Shown here: piece after piece, positions 26,928 through 33,860 of the stretch
Layout: the number at the start of each line of letters is the position of its first letter
Position numbering within the stretch: position 1 is the stretch's first letter
NCBI GenBank assembly: GCA_036260375.1
Contig: DASZZZ010000033.1
Location: 1-38,775 of the forward strand
Origin: DASZZZ01 sp036260375
GTDB taxonomy: Bacteria; Actinomycetota; CADDZG01; WHSQ01
DNA: 38,775 nt
Direction of reading: 5' to 3'
Notes under the pieces: generated by a model
What the model was told of the DNA's origin: nothing
Databases searched by the model: none
The model's input: the letters and a program-made list of their open reading frames with translations, nothing else
Program-made: the position numbers and the translations under genes

Positions 26928-26945
26928 TTGTGAAAAGTTTCACGA
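26928..26945. promoter_or_regulatory. Rex-type redox operator upstream of the 14-subunit nuo operon
   Basis: The plus strand reads TTGTGAAAAGTTTCACGA. The established Rex consensus is TTGTGAA-N4-TTCACAA, and this site matches 13 of 14 fixed positions; the single difference is the next-to-last base. It lies about 50 bases upstream of the first start codon. Rex is the NADH/NAD+ sensing repressor of Gram-positive bacteria and controls respiratory genes, including nuo in streptomycetes. A minus-strand TAGACT at 26961-26956 is a possible -10 just upstream, so bound Rex would block the start region. The -10 is weak and has no clear -35. No rex gene is in this window. A similar site was not found in front of operon 1. 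Confidence 0.72.
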
Positions 26946-27011
26946 GACGGCTTTCAGTCTAGACCCAAACCGTCCGGTCGCCGCACTGACGCGCGCGCCG
27001 CCGGCGCCGCG

Positions 27012-28145
27012 TCACGCAGACTCGGTGTCGCCGCCCTCGGTGTCGCCGCCGCCCTCGGTGTCGCCGCCGCCCGTGTCGCCGCCGCCGCCCTCGAACACCG
27101 CGGTCCCGACCATGCTGTCGGGATGCAGGTCGCAGCGGAAGAAGTACTCGCCCGCGGGCGTCGCGGGGATCTCGTAGTCGATCGTCTGGCCGCCGTCGGC
27201 GGTGTCGCCGAACATGATCGCGTCGGACTCGGACGTCTCGTTCTCGCTCGGGTAGATCGACAGGTTGTGTGCCTGCGTGTCGTCGTTGACGAGCGTGAAC
27301 GTCGTCTCCTGCTCCGCCGGCAGCGTGATCTGGTCGGTGTCGAACTGGACGTTGGCCGCGGTGATCGAGTTGCCGCCGGCCCCGCCCTCGGCGCCGCCCT
27401 CGGCCGCGGCGGGCTCGGAGCCGCCGAGGTCGCCGGCCTGGCTCACCAGGACGCCGACGGCGAGCACGACGATGACGAGGTAGACGAGCGGCATCAGCAG
27501 CGACGAGCGCGGCGGGCCGCTCTCGGCCGCCGTGACCGCGGGGACGCCGGTCGCGACGAGCTCGTCGATCAGCTTGCGGCGCTGCTCGACAGCGCGCTGG
27601 CCCTCGAACTGCGCGTCGGTCGCGGTCGAGTCCTCGGGCCGCAGGCGGTTGCCCGTCGCGGTGCCGTGCCGGACGCCGATCGTGGGCGTCGCCGGCTGCG
27701 TCGCCACGGCGGCGGCCGCGGCGGCCGGCTGCTGCGCGGGGGCGGCGGCCGGCTGGGGCGCGGGGGCGGCGGCCGGCTGTGCGGGTGCCTCGGCGGGCTG
27801 CGCCGGGGCCTCGGCCGCGGCGGGCTGCGGCGCAGGGGCGGGCTCCGCGGCCTCCGCCGCGGGCGCCTCGGCCGGAGCCGCGTCCTCGGCCGGCGCGGCG
27901 TCCTCCTGCGCCGCGGGGGCCTCGGCCTCCGCCTCGGCGGGCGCGGCCTCCTCGGCGGGCGCGGCGCCGTCGCCGCCCTCGAGATGCGGCTGCGCGCCGG
28001 GCCACCACTTGGGCTCCTTGGGATGTGGCGAGCCGTGCTCGGCGCGCGCCCGGGCCGCCTTGGCGCGCCCCTCCGCGACCGGAGCGGAGCTCCCCTTCTG
28101 CTGCTCCTCCTGGAGGACTTCCTGATAGATCTGTTCCGGGTCCAA
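27012..28145 (-). CDS. Membrane-anchored cupredoxin with an N-terminal motif shared with the NuoI tail
   Basis: A 377-residue protein. The only suitable start is TTG at 28145, with GGGAG five bases upstream. Residues 1-37 are a copy of the motif found twice in the operon 1 NuoI tail. Residues 60-150 are a low-complexity Ala/Pro/Glu/Gln stretch, and 150-213 a more ordinary polar region. One transmembrane helix lies at about 214-235. Residues 258-352 form a type 1 copper domain with ligands H293 (AHNLSIY), C338, H341 and M345 (FFRCDLHPDSM). The last 25 residues repeat GGGDTE-like units. N-in topology puts the motif in the cytoplasm and the copper domain outside. A close paralogue of the copper domain is encoded at 34787-35440. 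A blue-copper electron carrier or copper donor for the oxidase is inferred. Confidence 0.88.
   Translation of the reverse strand: MDPEQIYQEVLQEEQQKGSSAPVAEGRAKAARARAEHGSPHPKEPKWWPGAQPHLEGGDGAAPAEEAAPAEAEAEAPAAQEDAAPAEDAAPAEAPAAEAAEPAPAPQPAAAEAPAQPAEAPAQPAAAPAPQPAAAPAQQPAAAAAAVATQPATPTIGVRHGTATGNRLRPEDSTATDAQFEGQRAVEQRRKLIDELVATGVPAVTAAESGPPRSSLLMPLVYLVIVVLAVGVLVSQAGDLGGSEPAAAEGGAEGGAGGNSITAANVQFDTDQITLPAEQETTFTLVNDDTQAHNLSIYPSENETSESDAIMFGDTADGGQTIDYEIPATPAGEYFFRCDLHPDSMVGTAVFEGGGGDTGGGDTEGGGDTEGGDTESA
28035..28145 (-). repeat. Third copy of the 37-residue motif, at the cupredoxin N-terminus
   Basis: Codons 1-37: it begins DPEQIYQEVLQEEQQKGSS after the initiator Met and continues VA, then GRAKAARARAEHG. 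It agrees with NuoI-tail copies A and B at P, Y, VL, E, KGSS, VA, RAK and AR. Here it is the extreme N-terminus, while in NuoI it lies in the C-terminal tail, so the element is mobile between protein contexts. A basic Trp-containing segment (KEPKWWPG) follows. Confidence 0.85.
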
Positions 28146-28185
28146 GTGTGCTCCCGTGACGTGTCGGGTGGGCGCTGCCACCGAG

Positions 28186-28191
28186 AATCTA
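28186..28191 (-). promoter_or_regulatory. Candidate -10 hexamer (TAGATT) for the cupredoxin gene
   Basis: The minus strand carries TAGATT about 40 bases upstream of the TTG start. It fits the TANNNT pattern of actinobacterial -10 elements and would give a leader of about 35 bases with the GGGAG ribosome site. The -35 would fall inside the hairpin at 28205-28225 and shows no match. Weak call. Confidence 0.3.
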
Positions 28192-28204
28192 CCTGGCCGA
28201 GCGC

Positions 28205-28225
28205 CGCGCGTTCTGCAAACGCGCG
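28205..28225 (-). terminator. Hairpin just after the prenyl synthase stop codon
   Basis: Perfect 8-base arms CGCGCGTT and AACGCGCG with a five-base loop, directly adjacent to the minus-strand stop codon ending at 28226. There is no T tract after it. Its position suits a terminator separating the prenyl synthase from the cupredoxin gene. Confidence 0.45.
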
Positions 28226-29239
28226 CTACGACGCGCGTGCGGTCGCGCTGCGGGCGAGCTCCAGCAACGCGGCGCGCGCGCCGTCGGCGACCGGCGCGTC
28301 GTCGAGCGCGGCGCACGCGGCCCCCGTCTGAGCCGCGAGCAGCGCCTCGGTGTCGCGGCGCGCTCCGGAGCGCTCGATCAGCGCGCGGAGCCGGGCGACG
28401 TCGTCGTCGCCGAGGTCGTCGCCTGCACCCCAGCGGCGCACGAACCAGTCCCGCTCGCGGCCGTCGAGCAGGGCGACCGTCTTGGCGTAGAGCAGGTGGC
28501 GCTTGCCCTCGCGGATGTCGGAGTCGACGGGCTTTCCGACGCTGGAGCGCTCGCCGAACGTGCCGAGCAGGTCGTCGCGCAGCTGGAACGCCTCGCCGAG
28601 CGGCTCGCCGAAGCGCCCGAGCGCGGCGCGCGTGGGCGGGGCCGCGCCGGCGAGCGCGGCGCCGATCGCGAGCGGCTCCTCGACCGTATAGCGGCCGGAC
28701 TTCAACACCGCGATCCAGCGCGCCTCGTCCTCGGACACGTCCGATCGGGCCGCCGCGACGAGGTCGAGGTACTGCCCCGCGATGACCTCCTGGCGCATGC
28801 GCGAGTACGCGTCGAACGCGTCGGTGACGCGCCCGGGCGCGAACCCGGCGCCGACGAACAGCGCGTCGGCGAGGACGAGCGCGAGGTCGCCGACGAGCAA
28901 TGCGACGTTGACGTCGTGCACGACGTGCACGGTGGGCTCGCCGCGGCGCTCGTCGGCCGCGTCCATGACGTCGTCGTGCACGATCGCGAACGTGTGCAGC
29001 AGCTCGAGGCTCGACGCGGCGCGCACGATCGCGTCGCCGTGCGGGCGCCCCGCGGCACGGTAGCCCCAGTAGCAGAACGACGGGCGCAGCCGCTTGCCGC
29101 CGGCGCGCACGAGGCGGTCGATCTCGTCGAGGAGCACCCCCGCGTCGGGGAGGGCGGCGCGGCGCTCGTCGAGGAACCGCGCCAGCTCGAGGTCGATCGC
29201 GGCGCGCAGCGCGTCGAGCGACGGGGAGGACGGGGGCAT
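28226..29239 (-). CDS. Polyprenyl (probably geranylgeranyl-type) diphosphate synthase
   Basis: A class I trans-prenyltransferase, 337 residues. It condenses isopentenyl diphosphate onto an allylic diphosphate. GGKRLRPSFCYWGYR is the substrate-binding Lys/Arg motif near residue 48. The first Asp-rich motif is HDDVMDAADERRG (about 89-101), and the second is QLRDDLLGTFG, followed by GKPVDSDIREGKRHLL. The second motif reads DDLLG rather than DDxxD; actinobacterial geranylgeranyl-type synthases often show this form. The ATG at 29239 lies 20 bases from the start of a divergent gene. The product could feed menaquinone, the reductase at 25647-26879, or heme A's farnesyl donor pool. Chain length cannot be told from sequence alone. 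Confidence 0.9.
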   Translation of the reverse strand: MPPSSPSLDALRAAIDLELARFLDERRAALPDAGVLLDEIDRLVRAGGKRLRPSFCYWGYRAAGRPHGDAIVRAASSLELLHTFAIVHDDVMDAADERRGEPTVHVVHDVNVALLVGDLALVLADALFVGAGFAPGRVTDAFDAYSRMRQEVIAGQYLDLVAAARSDVSEDEARWIAVLKSGRYTVEEPLAIGAALAGAAPPTRAALGRFGEPLGEAFQLRDDLLGTFGERSSVGKPVDSDIREGKRHLLYAKTVALLDGRERDWFVRRWGAGDDLGDDDVARLRALIERSGARRDTEALLAAQTGAACAALDDAPVADGARAALLELARSATARAS

Positions 29240-29259
29240 CGCGCCGCTACCCTAGACCC
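29240..29259. promoter_or_regulatory. Twenty-base divergent promoter with a symmetric -10 element
   Basis: Only 20 bases separate two divergent start codons. They contain TACCCTA at 29248-29254, which reads TAGGGTA on the other strand. Each strand therefore offers a TANNNT -10. On the plus strand TACCCT ends six bases before GTG at 29260; on the minus strand TAGGGT ends about eight bases before ATG at 29239. Both fit leaderless transcripts. No ribosome site precedes either gene. Confidence 0.45.
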
Positions 29260-29571
29260 GTGCGGAAACTTGCAGGCGCCGTCGCGGCGCTCTCCGTCGC
29301 GGTCGCCTGCTCCGGTGGCGCGTCGCAGGACGACGCGCCCGGGCCGGTCACCGGCGTCGTGCTGGAGGTGCGCGCGACGAGCCTCACCGACGTGTCGAGC
29401 TTCGTCGTCAAGGACGGCTCGCGACGCGTCCTCGTGCGCGTCGACGACGACACCGAGTTCGCGTTCCCGCCGGCGCACCTCGCGGAGCACAAGGCGAGCG
29501 GCGAGCCGGTGCGCGTGGAGCTGTCGCGGCGCGACGGACGCCTGTACGCGACGTCGGTCGCGGACGGCTAG
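29260..29571 (+). CDS. Small predicted lipoprotein of unknown function
   Basis: A 103-residue protein starting at GTG (29260). Residues 1-17 have a basic end and a hydrophobic core, followed by a Cys at 17 in SVAVACSGG, a lipobox-like site (Ala at -3 rather than the usual Leu). The mature part of about 85 residues alternates short beta-like segments: GPVTGVVLEVRA, FVVKDGSRRVLVRVD, TEFAF, PVRVELSRRDGRLYATSV. This pattern suits a small OB-like barrel, though no family could be named with confidence. It sits head to head with the prenyl synthase gene and tail to tail with the thioredoxin-fold lipoprotein; the two stops share CTAG. A role at the outer face of the membrane near the oxidase is a guess from position. 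Confidence 0.75.
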   Translation: MRKLAGAVAALSVAVACSGGASQDDAPGPVTGVVLEVRATSLTDVSSFVVKDGSRRVLVRVDDDTEFAFPPAHLAEHKASGEPVRVELSRRDGRLYATSVADG

Positions 29572-30491
29572 CGCGCGCTCGCGGGGAGCCGCTCGAGGTC
29601 GGCGCGCAGCTCCGCCGGGGTCACGGAGCCCTCGTACTTCGACACGACGCGGCCGTCGGCCCCCACGACGAACACCCACGGCTCGGTGCGCAGCCCCCAC
29701 TCGCCCACCGACGGCGCCTGCTCGAGGTTGGACGGGTCGTCGAGGTTCTCGTACACCTCGACGTGCACGAACGTGACGCCGTCGTAGTCGCGCGCGATGC
29801 GCTGAACGGTGTCCAGCGTCGGCGCGCACACCGCGCTCTGGCAGAACTTCGGCGTCGCGAACACGACGACGAACGGCGCGCGCGCCCGCAGAGCCTGCGC
29901 GATCGACGTTCGGTAGAAGGACGGATCGGGGTCGGAGTCGGTCGAGATCTCCGACAGGTCGTCGACGTCGGCGAGCGTCGGCGTGTCCGACGCGGGGACG
30001 CGCTCGCCGACCGCCGGAGTCGACGCGTCGTCGGCGACGCGAAAGCTCGTGCGCACGGTGGAGTCGACGCCGTCGCCGTCGATCGAGACCTCGGCCCCCC
30101 ACTCGCCGGCGCGCTCGAACGTCGCGGTGCCGACGTACACGCCGCGGCCCGGCGCGGTCTCGACGTAGCGCAGGCGGGCGCTCGACGCGGGCTCGGCCGC
30201 GGACTCGGCGAGGTCGAAGAAGCGGACCGCGACCGACATCGACCGCGACCCGATCGGGGCGTCGTTCGAGTCCATGACGCCGAGCTGGAAGCGGTTGCGG
30301 CCGACGACGAGCTCGGACGACACGACGACCGGGTACGCCTCGGCGTCGCCGAACGGCTGCCGGAACGACGCGCGGGCGTCGGGCGGCGACGACGAGCGCG
30401 CACGCGGCGCGGCCGAGTCGCCTGCGCCGCCGCCGCACGCGGCGATCGCAGCGCACGCGAGCGCGGCGACGACGGCCCCGAACGAACGCAT
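29568..30491 (-). CDS. Lipoprotein with an Ig-like domain and a thioredoxin-fold domain (CX4C)
   Basis: A 307-residue predicted lipoprotein: a hydrophobic start ends in AIAACGGG with lipidated C19. Residues 50-150 look like a beta-sandwich of the FixH/YtkA type (SSELVVGRNRFQLGVMDSN). Residues 190-305 resemble a thioredoxin fold: PFVVVFATPKFCQSAVCAPT with C217 and C222, then cis-Pro at TEPWVFVVG (P271) and VVSKYEGSVTPAEL. The two cysteines are four residues apart, unlike the CXXC of thioredoxins or the CXXXC of Sco proteins. The ATG at 30491 is preceded by TAACCT six bases upstream, a leaderless-type promoter. It is divergent from ctaA. A part in copper or redox maturation of the oxidase is inferred from context, not demonstrated. 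Confidence 0.82.
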   Translation of the reverse strand: MRSFGAVVAALACAAIAACGGGAGDSAAPRARSSSPPDARASFRQPFGDAEAYPVVVSSELVVGRNRFQLGVMDSNDAPIGSRSMSVAVRFFDLAESAAEPASSARLRYVETAPGRGVYVGTATFERAGEWGAEVSIDGDGVDSTVRTSFRVADDASTPAVGERVPASDTPTLADVDDLSEISTDSDPDPSFYRTSIAQALRARAPFVVVFATPKFCQSAVCAPTLDTVQRIARDYDGVTFVHVEVYENLDDPSNLEQAPSVGEWGLRTEPWVFVVGADGRVVSKYEGSVTPAELRADLERLPASAR

Positions 30492-30497
30492 CCGGCC

Positions 30498-30537
30498 AGG
30501 TTAGCCGCGGCCCGTGCGTATCGGGCACGGGTAACAT
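30498..30537. promoter_or_regulatory. Divergent leaderless-type promoters and a dyad between the thioredoxin-fold lipoprotein and ctaA
   Basis: The minus strand has TAACCT at 30503-30498, six bases before ATG at 30491. The plus strand has TAACAT at 30532-30537, eight bases before ATG at 30546. Between them is a perfect dyad CCCGTGC-N7-GCACGGG at 30511-30531, immediately upstream of the ctaA -10 where a -35 would lie. The dyad could bind a regulator acting on both genes. No family is recognised. Confidence 0.42.
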
Positions 30538-30545
30538 GCGCGGCG

Positions 30546-31484
30546 ATGTCGTTCCGGAAGCTGGCGATCACCTCCGCCGTTGCGACCTTCCTGCTCGTGG
30601 CCCTGGGCGGGCTCGTGCGCGCGACGAAGTCGGGCCTCGGGTGCGGCGACGACTGGCCCGCGTGCAACGGCCGTCTCGTGCCCGCGCTCGAGGCGTACAC
30701 GACCGCGATCGAGTACTCGCACCGCATGGGCGCGGCGGTCGTGAGCCTGTTGCTCGGGTCGCTCGCGCTGTGGGGCGTGCTGCGCCGCCGCCGCTCGCCC
30801 CGGCTCGCGCGCGCGTCGGTCGCCGCGTTCGGGCTCGTGCTGCTCCAGGCCGTCATCGGCGCGGTCGTCGTCAAGCTGCACCTCGAGGCCGAGGCGGTCG
30901 TCCTGCATCTCGGCGCCGCGCTCGCGCTCGGAGGCCTCTTGATCCACGTCGCCGCGGAGGCGTCCGCCGAGGAGGGCGCGCTCGAGCCCGAGCCCGACGC
31001 CGCTCTCGCTCGGCGCGCGTGGTTCGCGGCCGGCTCCGTGCTGTTGCTGCTGCTCGTCGGGTCGTACGTCCGCGGCATCCACGCGGGCGACGCGTTCCCG
31101 GACTGGCCGCTGATGTCCGGGCGGATCGTGCCGCCGCTCGGGTCCGAGGTCGCCGCGGCGCACTTCGCGCACCGCGCCCTCGCGCTCGTCGTGGGCGTCG
31201 TCGTCGCGGTCGTCGTCGCCGGCGTCGTGCGGCGCAAGCGCGAGCACCCGGTCGCGGCGCGTTGGGCGCACGCGGCCGCCGCGCTCTTCGTCGTCGAGGT
31301 CGTGCTCGGCGCGGCCAACGTGTGGACCGGCGTCGACTCGGCCCCCTTCCGCACCGCGCACCTCGTCACCGGCGCGCTCATCTGGGCGTGCCTCGTGCGG
31401 GTCGCCGCGGTGTGCCGGCCGGCGCTGCGCGCCGCGGCGCCGCGGCCCGCGCCGGCGCGCGTCGCGCTCGAGGGCGGGCGCTGA
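30546..31484 (+). CDS. ctaA: Heme A synthase
   Basis: An eight-helix membrane enzyme, 312 residues, that oxidises heme O to heme A for cytochrome aa3. Near the N-terminus LGGLVRATKSGLGCGDDWPAC carries C33 and C40 in the first external loop, the redox-active pair of many bacterial CtaA proteins. Heme-ligand candidates are H59 in EYSHRMGAAV, a His in VVLHLGAALALGG, another in AHFAHRALAL, and the last in FRTAHLVTGALIW. DAFPDWPLMSGRIVPP repeats the first-loop pattern, reflecting the two-fold symmetry of the family. The second half lacks a matching Cys pair. The stop shares its A with the ctaB ATG (TGATG), so the two heme-A genes are coupled. The start has a leaderless-type -10 upstream and no ribosome site. 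Confidence 0.95.
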   Translation: MSFRKLAITSAVATFLLVALGGLVRATKSGLGCGDDWPACNGRLVPALEAYTTAIEYSHRMGAAVVSLLLGSLALWGVLRRRRSPRLARASVAAFGLVLLQAVIGAVVVKLHLEAEAVVLHLGAALALGGLLIHVAAEASAEEGALEPEPDAALARRAWFAAGSVLLLLLVGSYVRGIHAGDAFPDWPLMSGRIVPPLGSEVAAAHFAHRALALVVGVVVAVVVAGVVRRKREHPVAARWAHAAAALFVVEVVLGAANVWTGVDSAPFRTAHLVTGALIWACLVRVAAVCRPALRAAAPRPAPARVALEGGR

Positions 31485-32473
31485 TGCGGCGCGCCTCGGT
31501 GACCAGGACGACGGGGGCCGTGCCGGTCGACGACGCGGTCGCGGCACGCCGCGGCGGCGACGAGCTCGTCCCCGCGCCGCGGCCCGCGCCGGCGCCGCTG
31601 TCGGCGCGCGACAAGGTCCTGGCGTACGTCGCCCTGACCAAGCCGCGCATCATCGAGCTCCTGCTCGTGACGACCGTGCCGTCGATGATCGTCGCGGCGC
31701 GCGGCCTGCCGCCGCTCGACCTCGTCCTGACGACGCTGCTCGGCGGGGCGCTCTCGGCGGGCGGCGCCAACGCGATCAACTGCTACGTCGACCGCGACAT
31801 CGACGAGATCATGGCCCGTACGCGCAAGCGCCCGCTGCCGCGCCACGTCGTCGAGCCGCGCAACGCACTGTGGTTCGGGGTGGCGCTCGGAGCCGTCGCG
31901 TTCGCGCTGCTGTGGGCCGCCGTCAACCTGCTGTCCGCGGTGCTGACGACGTGCGCGCTGCTGTTCTACGTACTGGTCTACACGCTGCTGCTGAAGCGGA
32001 CGACGCCGCAGAACATCGTGATCGGCGGGGCGGCCGGCGCCGTGCCCGTGCTCGTCGGGTGGAGCGCGGTCACGGGGACCGTCGAGCTCCCGGCGCTCGC
32101 GCTGTTCGCGATCGTCTTCTACTGGACGCCGCCCCACTTCTGGGCGCTGTCTATGCGCTACGAGCGCGAGTACCGCGCCGCGGGCGTCCCGATGATGCCG
32201 GTCGTCTACGGCAAGGAGGAGACGGCCAAGCACGTCCTGCTGTACACGCTGTTGCTGTCCGCTATGACGCTCGCGTTCTTCTCGGTCGGGCGCATGGGCC
32301 TGCTGTTCCTCGCGAGCGCGGTCGTCCTCGACGCGTCGTTCCTCGTGTGGGCGGTGCGGCTCTACCGCCGTCCCGAGCCGCGCATCGCGTGGGGCATGTT
32401 CCGCTTCTCCATCTACTACCTCGCGCTGCTGTTCGGCGCCGCCGCGCTCGACCAGCTCGTGGCCGCGGCCTAG
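31484..32473 (+). CDS. ctaB: Protoheme IX farnesyltransferase (heme O synthase)
   Basis: A UbiA-family membrane prenyltransferase, 329 residues, that adds a farnesyl group to heme B to form heme O, the substrate of CtaA. The Asp-rich motif NCYVDRDIDEIMARTRKRPLP (about 100-120) and the second acidic loop YEREYRAAGVPMMPVVYG (about 226-243) are typical. The N-terminal 45 residues are polar, with repeated Pro/Ala, before the first helix. The ATG at 31484 overlaps the ctaA stop by one base. Internal in-frame GTG codons such as that at VTRTTG are alternatives. The stop shares CTAG with the convergent membrane gene below. Confidence 0.95.
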   Translation: MRRASVTRTTGAVPVDDAVAARRGGDELVPAPRPAPAPLSARDKVLAYVALTKPRIIELLLVTTVPSMIVAARGLPPLDLVLTTLLGGALSAGGANAINCYVDRDIDEIMARTRKRPLPRHVVEPRNALWFGVALGAVAFALLWAAVNLLSAVLTTCALLFYVLVYTLLLKRTTPQNIVIGGAAGAVPVLVGWSAVTGTVELPALALFAIVFYWTPPHFWALSMRYEREYRAAGVPMMPVVYGKEETAKHVLLYTLLLSAMTLAFFSVGRMGLLFLASAVVLDASFLVWAVRLYRRPEPRIAWGMFRFSIYYLALLFGAAALDQLVAAA

Positions 32474-33264
32474 CGAGCGACGTAGAGCTCGAGGAGCCTG
32501 CCGCGCTCGTCCGACAGGACGATGCCGTCCCGCCCGGGCTCGAGGTCCGCGTCGTGGAGGACGGTGTAGAAGCGAACGTCTGCGTCGAGGACGCTCGGCG
32601 CGTCGACGACCGAGGCGCGCAGGCGCCGCGTCCCGCGCGCGTCGAGCTCCACGCGCTCGACCTCGTCGGTCACGATGCCGTAGCGCGCGACGGTGCCGTC
32701 GTGGATCCCCATGCCCTGCGCGACGAGGAACGCTCCGAGCGGGGGTGAGCCGGGGCCTCCGGGGAGCGCGCCGGGGGCCGGGAGCCGCGCGCCGCCGACC
32801 TCGCACGGGAGGTCGTAGGTCTTGCCCCCGGCCACGCGCCAATCCCAGCGCAGGCACACCAGGTCGGTCGTCGCCGGGACGCCGGCCGCGAGGTCGCGCT
32901 CGATGCGCAGCGTGTACGCGCGCAGCGTCCAGGCCACCGAGCCGCGGCGTCCGTGCGCGACCTCGACCACCGGGCTCGTGCGCCGGGCGTCGTAGTCCTG
33001 CGCGCCGGGCACGGTCGGATCGTCGTCGCGCGGCATCCGGTCCGGCGCGGCGGGAGCGCGCTCGAGCGCGCCCATCCTCCACGACGTCCCGACGGCCGCG
33101 GCGCCGAGCGCCAGCACGACGAGCGCGACGCCGGCGACCGCCGCCCCGGCCGCACGGCGCCGCCTCGCCGCGCGCAGCGAACGCTCACGGAGCCCCGGCG
33201 GAACGGTCACCGGGTCCAGGTTGCGTCGCAGCGACGCCCGCACGTCACTCTCCAGGTCGAACAC
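32470..33264 (-). CDS. Single-pass membrane protein encoded with the ECF sigma factor (possible anti-sigma)
   Basis: A 264-residue protein. Residues 1-37 are a short basic cytoplasmic segment ending in RRRR; a transmembrane helix spans about 38-60; the rest is outside and mixes charged beta-like stretches, such as RGSVAWTLRAYTLRIERD, with two cysteines (VCLRWDW and LPCEVGG) that could form a disulfide. The GTG at 33264 has GGAGG six bases upstream and overlaps the sigma gene by 20 bases, so the two are co-translated. Position suggests an anti-sigma or regulatory partner. The cytoplasmic part is short and lacks the HXXXCXXC zinc motif of ZAS anti-sigma factors, so a direct anti-sigma role is only possible. 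Confidence 0.75.
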   Translation of the reverse strand: MFDLESDVRASLRRNLDPVTVPPGLRERSLRAARRRRAAGAAVAGVALVVLALGAAAVGTSWRMGALERAPAAPDRMPRDDDPTVPGAQDYDARRTSPVVEVAHGRRGSVAWTLRAYTLRIERDLAAGVPATTDLVCLRWDWRVAGGKTYDLPCEVGGARLPAPGALPGGPGSPPLGAFLVAQGMGIHDGTVARYGIVTDEVERVELDARGTRRLRASVVDAPSVLDADVRFYTVLHDADLEPGRDGIVLSDERGRLLELYVAR

Positions 33265-33817
33265 CGGTCACCTCCACGTGGGCGCGCAGCCGGGCGAGGC
33301 CGCGCGCGACGAGCGCCTTGGCGGCGCCGACGGAGCACTCGAGCGTCTCCGCCACCTGCTGCTCCGACAGGTCCTCGTAGTAGTGAAGGAACAGGGCCGC
33401 GCGCTGGCGCTCCGGCAGCTGCATCAGCGCGCGCCACAGCGCGTCGCGGCCCTCGACGTCGGGAATGCGGGCGACCGCGGCGGGCCGCGCGCCGTGCTTG
33501 AGCAGGTACGCGCGCTCCACGACGCGCCGGCGGCCGTGGCTGCGCGACAGGTTGACGATCGTGCGGCGGAGGTAGGCGCCGAACGTCTCCGGCTGACGAA
33601 TGTCGCGCCAGCGCCCGATCACGCGCGCGAACGCCTCCTGGACGATGTCCTCGGCCACGGCGCGGTCGCCGGTGAGGAAGTACGCGAGCCGGAGGCCCGC
33701 GGCCGCGTGCTGCGAGTAGAGAGCGGCCAGCCGGCTCGCGCGCGCCGGCTGGGCCTCGCTCCCCACCTCCGTCCGCCGCACTTCACGTGCCTCGATCCCC
33801 ACATCCCTAGGACGCAC
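33245..33817 (-). CDS. ECF-family RNA polymerase sigma factor
   Basis: A 190-residue protein with sigma region 2 at about 30-98 (YSQHAAAGLRLAYFLTGDR, AEDIVQEAFARVIGRW, then TFGAYLRRTIVN) and region 4 at about 128-182 (WRALMQLPERQRAALFLHYY, then LSEQQVAETLECSVGAAKAL). No C-terminal extension is present. The composition fits the actinobacterial SigE-like ECF group. The 5' end is uncertain: GTG at 33817 is shown, but GTG codons at residues corresponding to VGIEARE and VRRTEVG are alternatives, and none has a strong ribosome site. It follows the last cta gene by 43 bases on the same strand and could be expressed from that operon or from its own promoter. Confidence 0.88.
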   Translation of the reverse strand: MRPRDVGIEAREVRRTEVGSEAQPARASRLAALYSQHAAAGLRLAYFLTGDRAVAEDIVQEAFARVIGRWRDIRQPETFGAYLRRTIVNLSRSHGRRRVVERAYLLKHGARPAAVARIPDVEGRDALWRALMQLPERQRAALFLHYYEDLSEQQVAETLECSVGAAKALVARGLARLRAHVEVTGVRPGE

Positions 33818-33860
33818 GACGGCGCCGAAAGGATGCGCGCCGCGTCGGCTGCGCGCCCGA

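Noticed and set aside
26956..26961. Firm promoter call for the nuo operon 2 transcript (TAGACT)
   Set aside because: The hexamer is plausible, but no -35 match lies at the right distance, so it is mentioned only with the Rex site.
29621..33082. Minus-strand open frame of over 1,100 codons across ctaA and ctaB
   Set aside because: Composition is Arg/Ala/Ser dominated, without domains; it runs opposite the clear heme A genes and crosses several real genes. GC-driven shadow frame.
32470..33264. Classical zinc anti-sigma factor
   Set aside because: The cytoplasmic segment before the helix is only about 37 residues and has no HXXXCXXC motif.
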